Source: Exophiala sp. HKRS030 (taxonomy: Eukaryota; Ascomycota; Eurotiomycetes; Chaetothyriales; Herpotrichiellaceae). From it: a stretch of 64,000 bases of DNA. The notes below the pieces were generated by a model. That model searched no databases. It was not told where the DNA came from and saw nothing but the letters and a program-made list of their open reading frames with translations. The DNA is taken from NCBI GenBank assembly GCA_023897205.1, contig JAHWDD010000016.1, positions 310,001 to 374,000 on the forward strand. The letters are read 5' to 3'. Below are positions 20,633-31,529 of this stretch, piece after piece. Position numbers and translations under genes: made by a program. Each line of letters begins with the position of its first letter. The stretch's first letter is position 1.

Positions 20633-21731
20633 AGATTAGAGTCATAATGTGGTCCTTCACAAATTACAACCCGGAGGGGTACCCCATTATCAGCGATCGT
20701 GGTTCAAAGGGACCTCGATGGAATTGGAAACGGCGGCAAAGAACATGCTGTCTGACTACGGTACAGTACTTACGAAGAGCAAGGGGACGATGAAAAAAGT
20801 CCTACACCATATTCGAGAGGGCGTTCCGTCCAGCTGGAGAAGTACGACTCAAGAAAGGTTGAGAGAGGTCTTTCTCGAAGATGGACGTGTACTATCGGCC
20901 TTAGTTCCCGAAGGTACCATCGAAATGAATGGCAAACCACGAATGTTGCGATTGACGTGGGAGAAAGTGTCGACGTCAAGACGAAATTGAGCTGTGTAGC
21001 TTTCTGCATTTCACTCGCGACTAGTACAAGGTGCTCAATCAGCTTACCTGCCGTAGTTCCAATCACATAGCGCCTATATGCCGCAGGAAAGATGCTCTCT
21101 CATAGCGTATTCTATATATATCGTCTTGACTCAATCGGGTCCTTGCCCCACGCAAGAGGCCTGCATTTGATTTTCTTCATTTGGTCCTACAGGCCTGTCG
21201 CTGGGTCGTAATATAAACAGCGTTGTAATCGTCGTCGTGAGTGGCAGATGTGTAACGCCACGCTGAACCACAATATCTCTTGCGCCTCGGAGTTTCGAGG
21301 AAGGTACATTAGGCTGGGTACTCCACCACCCTGTTTCTACATCCGGCTGCTTGCATACCTACTCGCACACCGTGGAGACCAGACCAGTACCGCACTAACC
21401 GGGCCTGCGTGCATAGCCGTCATCAACCTAGGCATCGTCACACCGCTTTAGTGTCCGATCCATGGCTAGCCATCACGCAAGGTCGACTTGGCGGTGCCCC
21501 GAGCCCTCATATCCATCGGTTTGGCACAATGACACGGCCTACATTGTAATGGACGAAGGCTTAAATATACTGCGAGGCGCTACCCTTTTCTTTCTGTCTC
21601 AGCCTTTTCCCATCTAGACGTATTCAACCCCTTCGACCCCGTCCCCAAAATCTCTCAAAACCTAAATTAACATCTTATCCCAATAGCTCCGGAGGCCATG
21701 AGCGCGTGGAAAATCTACTAGCAGTTCCGTA
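20633..21731. other. Intergenic region with unresolved short frames
   Basis: At 20647 an ATG opens MWSFTNYNPEGYPIISDRGS, then stops after 48 codons. An overlapping frame to 20990 contains LETAAKNMLSDYGTVLT and RLREVFLEDGRVLSALV. These could be exons of one small gene, but I could not find a clean splice. Upstream of 21732 there is a CT-rich leader (CTTTTCTTTCTGTCTCAGCC). Confidence 0.3.
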
Positions 21732-22535
21732 ATGCATGATCAGCGGATACTTCCAGTTGAAAAATGGAAGCCCTATGCCCACGTCACCACGTATGAATCA
21801 GATCTCGGGGAAGTGGAGTTTTGCATCTCTGCAGATCAGGAGTTGACTGCAGTCATTTGCGATGATCAGTGGTTTTCGATTTTTGGGAAACATTTTTCAA
21901 TTCAACCGAAGCAAGTCCTCTCACTGACGCTTATGCTGTATATCTCGCAACAGCTCGACAATGAATATCTTCCCTTAGCAATCTTGGTCGACGAGCTCGC
22001 GGAGCTGGAGCTGACGCGGTTGCGGTCGCGTCGTCTCGAGAAGAGTGATAAAGATCATCAGATCTGGGGGGACGAATTTTTCTTGACTATACTCCGCCGA
22101 GTCAAGGATGGGGACGCACTTATTTACAAGGTCGTGCCAATGGCCGTGGACGATGGCGAGGAACTCTGCGGGAATCCAACGGCGACAGTGCCTGGCAAGA
22201 TTATGAGGGTTGAGGTTAGGGTTGAGGTGTGTGAGGAGGTTGAGGTGTGTGAGGACCAACCCGCTCAGCTATCCTTTACACTATGGTATTTGTTTAGGCA
22301 CGGCAATCTCACTTGGCTAGCCCACGAGGAATCTACAAATTTCGGGGATCTCAACGACCGTGTCTACTTTCAAGTTCGACAGGAAGGTGCTGAAAACGGT
22401 ATTATATTGAAAATACCAGCAGAGATCAAAATCAGCCCATGGGATGTGAAGTGGGAAGCTAACTGGGAGGAAATATGGGATCGAAGAACCGAATCGGAGG
22501 TAACCTGTATCGAAGACTCCTCCCGACATTTATAG
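21732..22535 (+). CDS. Hypothetical orphan protein, 267 residues
   Basis: A single exon from ATG 21732 to TAG 22535. The N-terminal half has predicted strands (VEFCISADQELTAVICDDQW, FSIFGKHFSIQPKQVL) and the middle has a helix (ILVDELAELELTRLRSRRLE). A short internal repeat in the DNA (two GAGGTTGAGGTGTGTGAGG units near 22210-22253) encodes VEVRVEVCEEVEVCED. The C-terminal part (YFQVRQEGAENGIILKIPAE) resembles the end of the 18454-18972 protein. No known domain. Part of the same-strand orphan series. Confidence 0.6.
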   Translation: MHDQRILPVEKWKPYAHVTTYESDLGEVEFCISADQELTAVICDDQWFSIFGKHFSIQPKQVLSLTLMLYISQQLDNEYLPLAILVDELAELELTRLRSRRLEKSDKDHQIWGDEFFLTILRRVKDGDALIYKVVPMAVDDGEELCGNPTATVPGKIMRVEVRVEVCEEVEVCEDQPAQLSFTLWYLFRHGNLTWLAHEESTNFGDLNDRVYFQVRQEGAENGIILKIPAEIKISPWDVKWEANWEEIWDRRTESEVTCIEDSSRHL

Positions 22536-22964
22536 GTTCCAACCTCCTATCACAGATGATACACTTGGAAATAGCTTAGTTGGCACAACCTCTTCTCTTC
22601 TCGTCTTCGTGTCAGAGACAACTATGACAATCAATGTGCTATTGAAGCCACTAAAAACCTCCGTTTTCCTTCTTTCTTGTGCTGCCGTCCTACTACACCT
22701 CCAATGTTGAGATCCGCGGACGAAGATATTCCATGTGAATGGAAAAGGTGGAGATAGTGTGGTTTCGAGCTTGCGACATCAACACGTAGGCACTCCTGTC
22801 AACGTGAAGTCTTACACGTAACTTTGAGGAGGCGATCAAATGGGTTGCTGCCATGCACGGACTGGCCCATCCTAGTTTCAGACTGTATTATGCTAACACT
22901 GGTGATCTAAAATAGTAGTATAATCTGAATGCTGCCTACCTCATCGTGCTTTCACCATTCTCGT

Positions 22965-24230
22965 TTACCATCTACTATCCATAGCAAGATTGAACACCCT
23001 TTTTCTTACTTTTGTTGCCTGAGTCGAGCGATCGCTTCCATTTTGTTTGCTACCGGTAAAGGCTGCTCTGAGAAACCCCCAAAACTTGTGACGAGTGCGG
23101 TAGCGGTGACGAGCCTCTGCTATGGTGCCCGCTGATCGAACGTCGCGAGGCATTATGAGAAACCTCTCGTTCCAGAAATGTTTCCACTTTTCGCATTGTT
23201 TTGCTGATATATTTAGGCTCGAGGAAATGCCTGGCACCAGAGAATCAAGCATAATCGTCAAACCAGAGACTTGCGCATAGGATGATAGTGCCTCTCCGAA
23301 TGTTCGAACTCCTTCCCGGTGCAGGTTGTCGGGCAGACGATCGAGCTGTTTAAGCGTATCTTCGGGAAGACCTGTGGTATTCATTGTACCAAAGAGGTGG
23401 AGGTGAATAATGTAGCCCACAAGGAGTAGCACTACCCTATTCAGTTGAGAAGGTTCGGCTTCGAATCTTTGTACGACCTCCTGGACCAGATATGCAGCAT
23501 CCAGTGTTTGAACCCAATTTGGGAGGAATAGACCTTTGGACCGATGCAAGGCAATCACGGTGATGTATCTAGGGTCCACGCCTTCAACTTCAGATCCCAT
23601 CTCCTGCAATATGTGGATAAGATTAGAGCAAGACTCTAGAGAGAGCGGCACCTCAACCATCGATTGTCCAAGTAGCTGACGGGGTAAGATGGCCTGAATT
23701 CTATGTCGGAAATGTAAAAGCGGTTCATAGTCTAGATGTAATCCTAGACCGTCGAGGATGGCCGATATATCTTTGATTGTTGCTGCTTGAAAAATATGTT
23801 CGAAACGCTGTGTTTTAAGCAGGGGATGGTCCTGACCGACAATCGGACGGAGAAAATTCCTCCATGCTTCTGCGTCGGTATGGCCTTCGGCGTCGATATG
23901 GAAGTCTTGCATAGGAGACGATTTTGACATCTTGCTAACGGCGCGCAAGATATTCAATCTCTGAGACCGGGAGTCGTATTCAGGATGAAAAATCTCGCGC
24001 AATATCTTGTAGGTCCATTGGATGCCATCGGCAGGAACGAGATTGAGGAGGAGGATAAGTAGCAACTGCTGGAAGGTGCGAGCGTACGGCCCCTCAAAGG
24101 CTTCTTGTTCGAGAATCAGCCATGGCTCCCTCTCTATGTCGGAGACAGCGAAGGTCGGTGGTATTGCGAAGAGGCTTGATTCTCGATATAGCTGATCGAG
24201 TGGTGCTATGTGATTCCTATTATGAGTCAT
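22965..24230 (-). CDS. Hypothetical protein, 421 residues, mostly helical
   Basis: Start chosen at the ATG 24230 (MTHNRNHIAPLDQLYRESSL). The frame is open to 24341, but the extra 37 residues look like noise. Leucine-rich helical stretches dominate (TFQQLLLILLLNLVPADGIQ, NRVVLLLVGYIIHLHLFG), with a basic C-terminus (RHRYRTRHKFWGFLRAAF). One segment near residues 295-315 is hydrophobic enough to touch a membrane, but there is no signal peptide. I do not recognise the family. The long uninterrupted frame supports a real gene. It is antiparallel to the orphan series. Confidence 0.6.
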   Translation of the reverse strand: MTHNRNHIAPLDQLYRESSLFAIPPTFAVSDIEREPWLILEQEAFEGPYARTFQQLLLILLLNLVPADGIQWTYKILREIFHPEYDSRSQRLNILRAVSKMSKSSPMQDFHIDAEGHTDAEAWRNFLRPIVGQDHPLLKTQRFEHIFQAATIKDISAILDGLGLHLDYEPLLHFRHRIQAILPRQLLGQSMVEVPLSLESCSNLIHILQEMGSEVEGVDPRYITVIALHRSKGLFLPNWVQTLDAAYLVQEVVQRFEAEPSQLNRVVLLLVGYIIHLHLFGTMNTTGLPEDTLKQLDRLPDNLHREGVRTFGEALSSYAQVSGLTIMLDSLVPGISSSLNISAKQCEKWKHFWNERFLIMPRDVRSAGTIAEARHRYRTRHKFWGFLRAAFTGSKQNGSDRSTQATKVRKRVFNLAMDSRW

Positions 24231-25958
24231 GTTTCTTATTATATCTGAGCAGTATAATAGCAAGCGATGTGAGAGGAGCCAGAAGAACAGGGAACTATCG
24301 GAATCGGAAAATCCGTAGAGCGTCAGGCCATATTTAAACATGTCGCTGGGCTAAAGGAGACCCACACAACCATGAAGTCCCCTTTGCACTAATATTCCCA
24401 GTCACACCTTGACAAGACATCTGGGATACAGGCCGCGCAAGATACTACCACGGTTGTAGACTAGGTCCGCGGCGGACTCCTGATTTAGTACGGCGCAATC
24501 GAGAACCCGGTAGCGATCCAAACTTGATATCAATCAACACAGGGGGAACCTGGATATTGACAAAGGGTGGAGCCCCTCGACGGCGTTAAGGGCGTGGTAT
24601 TACTTTCATTGCAGCACGATCTTCGAGCTAGAGATATCGAACGTGAATGCCACGGTGTGGCTCGCACGTTCAGTGATTTCGAATCATCCATATTAACGCT
24701 TTGCGGTTACAAAACTTTTTTCGATTGTCGTGCCAGATGGCCACCACAAGATACTAAACATGGATCAAATCTTGTAAGTTATGTCTCAATACTCGATGTT
24801 TCTCGACGTAACCTCGATATGCTTAAGAGACCCATGAAACCCTATTATAGGTGACCGAAAAATCAGCAGTGGCCAGTAACAAATTACCAGAGTGACATAG
24901 TCCTGGATTCTATAGGAAAGGTATATCATCGCGATAGAAAGATCCACTAGCACAGAAGGGCCGCCAGAAGCTCCTCATAGGAGGCAAAAGTTGTAGCTGA
25001 AGCCTCCAGTATTGTAAAGTCGAGTTTCCATTAAACATGATCGCTTAGTTGCTTAACGTCCACCGTGCTCATATCTTCAACAACATTTTAACCAAAAGAT
25101 ATTCAATAATGCTAATATCTATTTGCTAGACCTAATAACTGTCATGATTATGCAAGGGCGTTGTAAGCTGCAGAGGCTCAGAAAGTATGAAATAAGAAAT
25201 GGGTCCTCAGGGAGCTCAAATTGACTATGTCTTTAGAGGGAATGAACTATTCCATACATCACGGAAGTAGCTGCCTTTTTGGCTATCATCTATTAAGTAC
25301 AGGTGAGAGCAAGAAGTATACGAACAGTGGATAGAGACATCATCGACCTGCTGCTGATTTGAAATGCCTAATGGTCTTTCAAGCGCCACGATAAATAGTC
25401 ACAGTATCTTTCAGGTTTATACACCCGTAGTAAGCGGAGGTATATCGATTTACCTATTTGTGGCGCCGACGGAGGTGATATCTTCCTCGAACTGAAAAGA
25501 TCCGCCACGCCACGCGTTCTCATGGCTCATATGACTAGGAATGAGCTGTTGGCTCTTATATCCGCATTTAGTACGTTTCAGAACGTTGCGATAAGAACTA
25601 GAGTGGAAGCATATACCACCGCTTATTGTGGTGTCTACAATTCTCGACGGGGTTGACGAGTACGCCTAATGCTGATTGAACCTTATAGTGTACGTCATCC
25701 AGTACGTCGTGCATATTCATTGATACTTTGCTCTGTCAGAGCTCCGTGCACAAATGAAGTCTATCGCCGGATCAATGTTTCGTTCTCATTTAGTACTAGC
25801 CGCATTGCTATATATTGATAGTGTTTTTGAGCAATCTGTCTTTGATAGGAGAACCACAAGTCACTGACAATATTATTATTCGATCAGGGGCTGGTGTAAT
25901 AGCTCGTTCCTCGCGGTGCGAATCCTAATGCTTACATCTCTCTATATGCTATCTAGAG
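24231..25958. other. Gene-poor 1.7-kb stretch, AT-rich towards the right
   Basis: An open frame at 24567-24854 has no recognisable motif. From about 24900 the sequence becomes AT- and TpA-rich (ATTCAATAATGCTAATATC, GCTATATATTGATAGTG), as expected for old RIP-mutated DNA. No terminal repeats were seen. Confidence 0.35.
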
Positions 25959-27599
25959 TCACCGGCCTAACCGGCATACAGGACATCGACACTTTTCCCT
26001 TCTCCAATACTGTTGGCCGTAGTGGACAGTGATTTCTTCCTCATCATAAATGTTTTCTTCAGCAACGATTGCGATCCTAAACTTCCCTGATACCCTCATG
26101 CCCTTAAAGCGGGCCGATGGCTCACAACTATGATTGGACAGTCGAGAGATATTGCCGGACTCAGCACAATTAATCTGGGCGACTGTGGGCTCGCCGAGGA
26201 TATCGCCCCGGTCTACCTGTATACATTGACCGTTGTCGTACGTGTCGGGAGGCGCCAATACCCCCGTAAGGAAGGCGATAATAGTGCCCTTCGAATAGGC
26301 GATTTGGCCCGCTTCCTTCGCGACGGCTTGTAGACCTCGGTTTTTGGCCTCGTACTTGTCTTCATAATTCCGGATGCGAGGCTGTATGTCGTGACGAATA
26401 GCGGCGCAATGGCAATTTCTCTTATGGCACAGGAACAAGGGCAATTGCTCTGATGACACAACTTACACTGAACCCCACCAGAAGCAGGCAGGGATGTCAA
26501 CCGGCCACGGTGAATCATTGGGCCATTCTTCTGGTCTGGGCCAATCTGGGTACGCATCGGGATTATATATGTATTCGTCCTTTGCTGGGAAGAGTCTCAA
26601 AGTAGAGATCAACTCTCCGTCCGAGATTTTGTCCAGTGATATACTCAGATTTTCGAAGGTAAAGTCCACATCGTCTGCCGTGGGATCCAGGGAGTGTTCA
26701 AATGCTCTCCCCGCGACGCAGAGGGCGGACGTATACTCGTTTTTCAGATGAGAACGTAAGGAGGTAAACTCTCCTTCGTCGAGGTTGAGCCAAGACGATG
26801 AAGAAAAGCCAAATCTTTGAGTTTCGAAGGGGATGAAGCTAAGGATACCTGGAAACACCTTACAGTATTCCCGCCACTTCGCCCCTCTATCTCGATGGTA
26901 TAGGTACTGGCGCTTCGACATCCCCGTGCGCTGAAGGATTTTTGCAATGACAGCTGGCTCACTCCTTAGACGGCCTCGGCTAATCTCGTTAATATGATCG
27001 GCAAGACGGACTTGGAACAACCGAGTAAGGAAGTCATGAAAGGTAGTCTTGCGTGAAAGCATACTGAGGGACTTCACATCGTTCTCGAGCATTTGGGCCG
27101 GATCTTGGATCCGAAGTTGTCTTTTGGACGCATTTGTGGTGAGATATATTCGTATCGCTGTAGGTTCGGGGTCTCGACGACCGTGGATAATATCGCAGAA
27201 CTGCTGGAATGCGTCTCTACTTCGAATAGCCGTCACCATCCGTGAGACTAGATCTTTGCGGATCTCAGTTTTAGTCATTACCGTATCGGCTAAACTGTGT
27301 ATAGTCTGAAACCTGGTCTTTTTGCGGGAGTGCTGCTGGATCGGCGCGTCTCTGCGCCTCTTTCGGGGTCTGGCCTCCTGCTTGTTCATCCTAAGTTCGT
27401 TCTCTGTCGCTTTACCGTCCCGGGTCGGCGCACGGTTTCTACCTAGCAGCTCGCGTCCTTGAGACTGGAGCGAGCCGTGAACTGGCTGTGAAACTTCGTC
27501 GCCTTGCTCGCGCTGTGGTTCATTCGGGGCACGGAACTCTAAGAACGCATTTGGGATAGGAAATCCATCGCAATTGGGGCTGCATTCAGAGTAACCTTC
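25959..27599 (-). CDS. SET-domain protein, truncated at the gap and interrupted by one in-frame stop
   Basis: Reading leftwards from the gap edge the frame is open and starts inside the protein (GYSECSPNCDGFPIPNAFLE), so the N-terminus is lost in the gap. An internal basic stretch (KRRRDAPIQQHSRKK) suggests nuclear targeting. The frame ends at TAA (26460-26462) after PACFWWGSV. In the same frame, 25959-26459 encodes a Cys-rich pre-SET-like run (CHKRNCHC), the linker RGLQAVAKEAGQIAYSKGTI, and the SET core: ISRLSNHSCEPSARF, YDEEEITVHYGQQYW and the post-SET cysteines CRCPVC. The NHSCxP and ExTxxYG motifs that bind S-adenosylmethionine and form the lysine channel are intact. The single stop may be a nonsense mutation, a sequencing error, read-through, or two short compensating frame changes around the Cys-rich linker. 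Confidence 0.7.
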
Positions 27600-27699
27600 N
27601 NNNNNNNNNNNNNNNNNNNNNNNNNNNNNNNNNNNNNNNNNNNNNNNNNNNNNNNNNNNNNNNNNNNNNNNNNNNNNNNNNNNNNNNNNNNNNNNNNNN
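27600..27699. other. Assembly gap, 100 N
   Basis: Exactly 100 N, the usual placeholder for a gap of unknown length. The left side cuts the SET-domain gene and the right side begins in very AT-rich DNA, which fits a collapsed repeat. Confidence 0.99.
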
Positions 27700-28573
27700 T
27701 ATAAGTTAACTAATTAGGATATCGGAATAATAATACTAAGTAATTTAGCGTAGTAACTTAGTATCGGATATTTTCCGGGCTTATAACTATTAGCTTTATA
27801 AGCGTCGACGAAATAACTATTAATATGCACAAATAGATTAAATTAATATCTGTCTAGTCTATAGAATGATGAGGATTCCTCTTCTCTATATAAATGAGTG
27901 TAAATAAGAGAAAATCTCTCCTGATGCGTAAGAAAATCAATAATCGAGTGCACTAGGTGAGTGCTTGTCAATATATCGAATATGCGCACTGGCCAGTCGA
28001 TAGTTCGGTCAATAATTGGTTGATTAGTAAGCACAAGCTAACAATTTGATACTTCCAACTTTAAGTGATAACATTTAGCCAGACTATTCTATATGCGGCT
28101 AGTGGCCGAAGACTTCTAAAATAGCATGCGAGGACTTCCTGCCAACCAAACATTCTGTGCTCTAGATGTATAGGGAAGTCGCGATGGTCAGACGCGTTCT
28201 TTCCAGACACATGGCAACTTCGATAACTAGCATTTAACTAGCCCTTTCCTGGCCTACTAATCACCTATCTCAAAGCAGGTGATGAGTTAACGGCTCAACT
28301 AGCTTGCCACCTAACTACTTAACCGGCCAAGTAATTGGGCAGGGCAGTTCCTTCGAGTGGCAAGGGTGGATTTTGTTAAGTACTAGGTAAGCCTCGGGAG
28401 AGTCAATCGTGTGCCAAGCCACCCCGCCCCAGCATGTGAACCTCCACATTTCCTCTACATGTTTTCCTTTTCTCCGCCCTACCAATGCTCTGAAGTAACC
28501 TCAATGGCCAATGTCACTTCTACCTATTGTGGCCATGTAGTATCACTCCCTCTCGACATTGAGCATGTCCTCA
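27700..28573. other. AT-rich, RIP-like sequence right of the gap
   Basis: About the first 350 bases are extremely A/T- and TpA-rich (TATAAGTTAACTAATTAGGA, ATTAAATTAATATCTGTC). Composition then returns to normal. This is typical of the edge of a RIP-mutated repeat. No coding capacity. Confidence 0.55.
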
Positions 28574-30963
28574 ATGCCTGCAGAAGATGCCTCGACGACT
28601 CCGAAGGTACGACGCCGTTCTGGATGCTTGAATTGTCGACGAAGAAGAAAGAAGTGTGAGTGGTGACCACTGCAGTCCTTCAGTAAACTCATCCATTCTC
28701 ATAGGTGATGAGGAAAAACCTACTTGTAATAGATGCGCCAAATTTGGAGACGAATGTCAATGGCAGGCTGAGTATGCCTTCCGAGTAGGAGGCATACGCG
28801 CAGAACATCCTTCCATGGTGCAATCGGTCTCCCGCAAACGATTCAGCGAGAACGAGTTACAGGCAGGTCTTCCAATGCTGACATTCCTTATCACATGTCT
28901 GACTTTACGACTATCAGATCGTGGACGTGACCTTTACTCCTAAAGGCACCAAACGCACCCGACGGCGTACTGACGTTGAGGCCCTTCACGAGGTGAATGG
29001 GATCGAGATAGAAATCGAAAATGATGCACCTAGCGAGGCGGACACTGCTGCCACCGAAGGTGTAGCCACCGAACGAGCAACCTCACAGCTTTCTCCCACA
29101 ACTCAATCCGAAGTCCGTGAATTAAGGACCATTTCGTCGTCGAATGGAGAACAAACCAGATTACCCCAACCAGCCGAGTCTACCGTCGTAGTGCCACTCG
29201 AGCCAGAAGTTCTCAATGTGCGCAGCGAAGCTCAATCATCCAATCCCGATGGCCAGGCAGATGTCCCCGCTGTCCGGCATCTCAGCGTAGCTGAGCCCGG
29301 TCAGATTTACTCATCCAACGCCATCCCGCAGCACCGCTCGTCAAATCATGAGGTTGGCGCCGTCTACATTGCACACCTAGAACAGCAACTGGCTACACCG
29401 TCGACAGCCGAACCTCCCGAAACGACGGCTTTAGAATTTGAGGACGTTGACTTGGAGGTGCTGAACTATCTCGCGTCCAATCCGTCCAATCTGGAGATTC
29501 TTGCCTCCAACTCGTGGCCTCAGAATCCCATGGCATGGGAGCCAAGGGCTCGGTCAGATCATGTATTTTCACCCGCACAAGAGACTGTGTCTGCGAGTTC
29601 TCCAGATCTTTACCTGACGTACTATCCTGATGCTGCGTACAAAGAATTGCACACGCAGCTCCATGACCATATGATCAAGGCTGCTCGAAATACCGAGCTG
29701 ACCCGTCGTGGAGAGGCTCCTCCATTGACTCATCCACTGTCAGGTCGGTCTCCACGTCATTCCTTCAGTCGATCCAGTGGGAAGGCAAGCCTTCCAGGCT
29801 CCTCGACAGGCCACAACGCCTCACAGGTCCTACACATCAGCCAGCATCGTCACGTCAGGCTTTGGCAAAACTACCTTGAGGAAATTGCACCTTGGCTGGA
29901 TATGTTTGACAGTGAAAGGCATTTTCAAACCACTGTGGCCATGATGGCGAAGCGAGTGGACTATCTACAACTCTCCATTCTTGCACTGTCAGCCCGACAG
30001 CTAGAGCGCAAGACTCCCGGTACATCGCATACTGAGAGTATGAACTTGTATCAGGATGCTATTAAGCTTATCATTGGCCAACTGTCTACACTCGATACCG
30101 AAGTCATTGCAGCTTGCGTCTTGCTCTGTGTCCTTGAGATGATGAGCTCATCGCCGCGCGCATGGGCTAAGCACCTAGATGGATGTGCAATGCTTCTTGA
30201 AGCTGCTGGCGTGAATGGCGTCGTCGGTGGTGTGAGGCAAGCGATCTTCTGGTGCTTTGCCAGAATGGATGTTTGGGGAGGTTTCTTGGGTGATACAATC
30301 ACAAAAATTCCCACTAATCGCTGGTTCATATCCACAGACTCAATGTCATCAGCAATCAGCCAATTCAAAGGCAAGTCAGGAAGTGACAACTATGCCAACT
30401 ATGCAGTCTTCCTTTGCGCCAGTGTCGTTAATGTCCTGTCCAACAAAGGACAACCTTCTCAGCACATCAGCAAGACTGACATCCACACATTCATCTCGCG
30501 CTGGAAAGCGCTTTATGATCTTCTGGAAGGTTGGTATACTGACAGACCAGAAGACATGATGCCACTCATGACCGTCGCGCCATCAGGAGACGATATTTAC
30601 TCGCCCTTTAGTACTATCTTGTACAGTACACCTGCGGGTGCAAATGGAAATCAGCTCTATCACGCTTCGATGCTTCTACTATTACAAGAAAAGCCCAAGG
30701 ATGTCCGACTGCCAAGGTCCCATAAGTCAATTCTATGGCATGCTCGACACATATGCGGAATTGCAGTCTCAAACAATAACCACGGAGCTTTGATCAATGC
30801 TCTTCAACCTCTCTGGATTGCAGGCAAGATCATGTCACATCGTTCTGAGCACATTGCAATATTGAATGCACTGGATCGACTAGAACGTGAAACTGGATGG
30901 GCAACTGCATGGCGAGCTGAAGATCTCAAAGATTTCTGGGGTGATTTTGACGATGACCTTTGA
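28574..30963 (+). CDS. Zn2Cys6 transcription factor with fungal-specific regulatory domain
   Basis: Three exons, 28574-28655, 28705-28862 and 28918-30963, encode 761 residues. The zinc cluster is spelled across the first intron: CLNCRRRRKKC, then DEEKPTCNRCAKFGDEC, giving cysteines at 18, 21, 28, 35, 38 and 45. The first intron is GTGAGT...CATAG. The second only fits the frame as a GC-AG intron (GCAGGT...TATCAG), joining SENELQ to IVDVTFTPKG. A long disordered acidic region follows, then a helical Fungal_trans_2-like domain (HRHVRLWQNYLEEIAPWLDM, LLCVLEMMSSSPRAWAKHLD, FWCFARMDVWGGFLG). It should act in the nucleus on target promoters; targets are unknown. The phosphofructokinase-type gene follows on the same strand, but co-regulation is only a guess. 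Confidence 0.9.
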
Positions 30964-31529
30964 AGGTTCTACGATGGCAATTGGAAGAAACTCTTTGCGT
31001 CCAAACCATCAGCCTTTCAGCTTTGGGAAGTGCGAAAGACCAAGCTATGAATCCTCCTATACATCAGCGCGTTACCTTCTTCCGTTTACGGGAAAATGCT
31101 TCATTACCTGATGCGGAAACTTTTGGCGCTATGCCAACATCAATTACACGTGACCAGGCTCTGGTCATTGATGCAGCCGCGCGACGTTTTCATAGTGGAG
31201 CCAATATCATGGCTGGCAATATATCACGATCAAGTCGCTGCATAACTCAACGCGGGAAACAGTATCGTTTCATTGCCTGCCCTTCCACGAACTCGTCCAC
31301 TATCGTGGCACAGGGCCACAGGATTGAGAAACATTCATTGTCCGTGGACGAGATGTTTCTTGGAAGTTTTTCTCCTCGTCGAACCGGCGGATTCAACTAT
31401 GCAGGATCCATAAGACGGAAAGACTCCAAAGCACGCTGATCCACTGGTGCCAGCCCAGATTCTGTACCTCACCCAGCTGTAAATGGGCAATCGTCTTTTG
31501 AAACAGCCACAAAATTTACCGCTAATCCG
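30964..31529. other. Intergenic region with a weak open frame
   Basis: A frame from an ATG at 31047 to 31439 (MNPPIHQRVTFFRLRENASL and onward) could encode 130 residues. It has no recognisable motif and could be the TF 3' UTR or the PFKFB 5' leader. I leave it uncalled. Confidence 0.3.

Noticed and set aside
30960..31439. 159-codon frame between the Zn2Cys6 and PFKFB-type genes
   Set aside because: It opens with a non-ATG codon overlapping the previous stop and lacks motifs. The internal ATG at 31047 remains possible, so it is noted as uncertain only.
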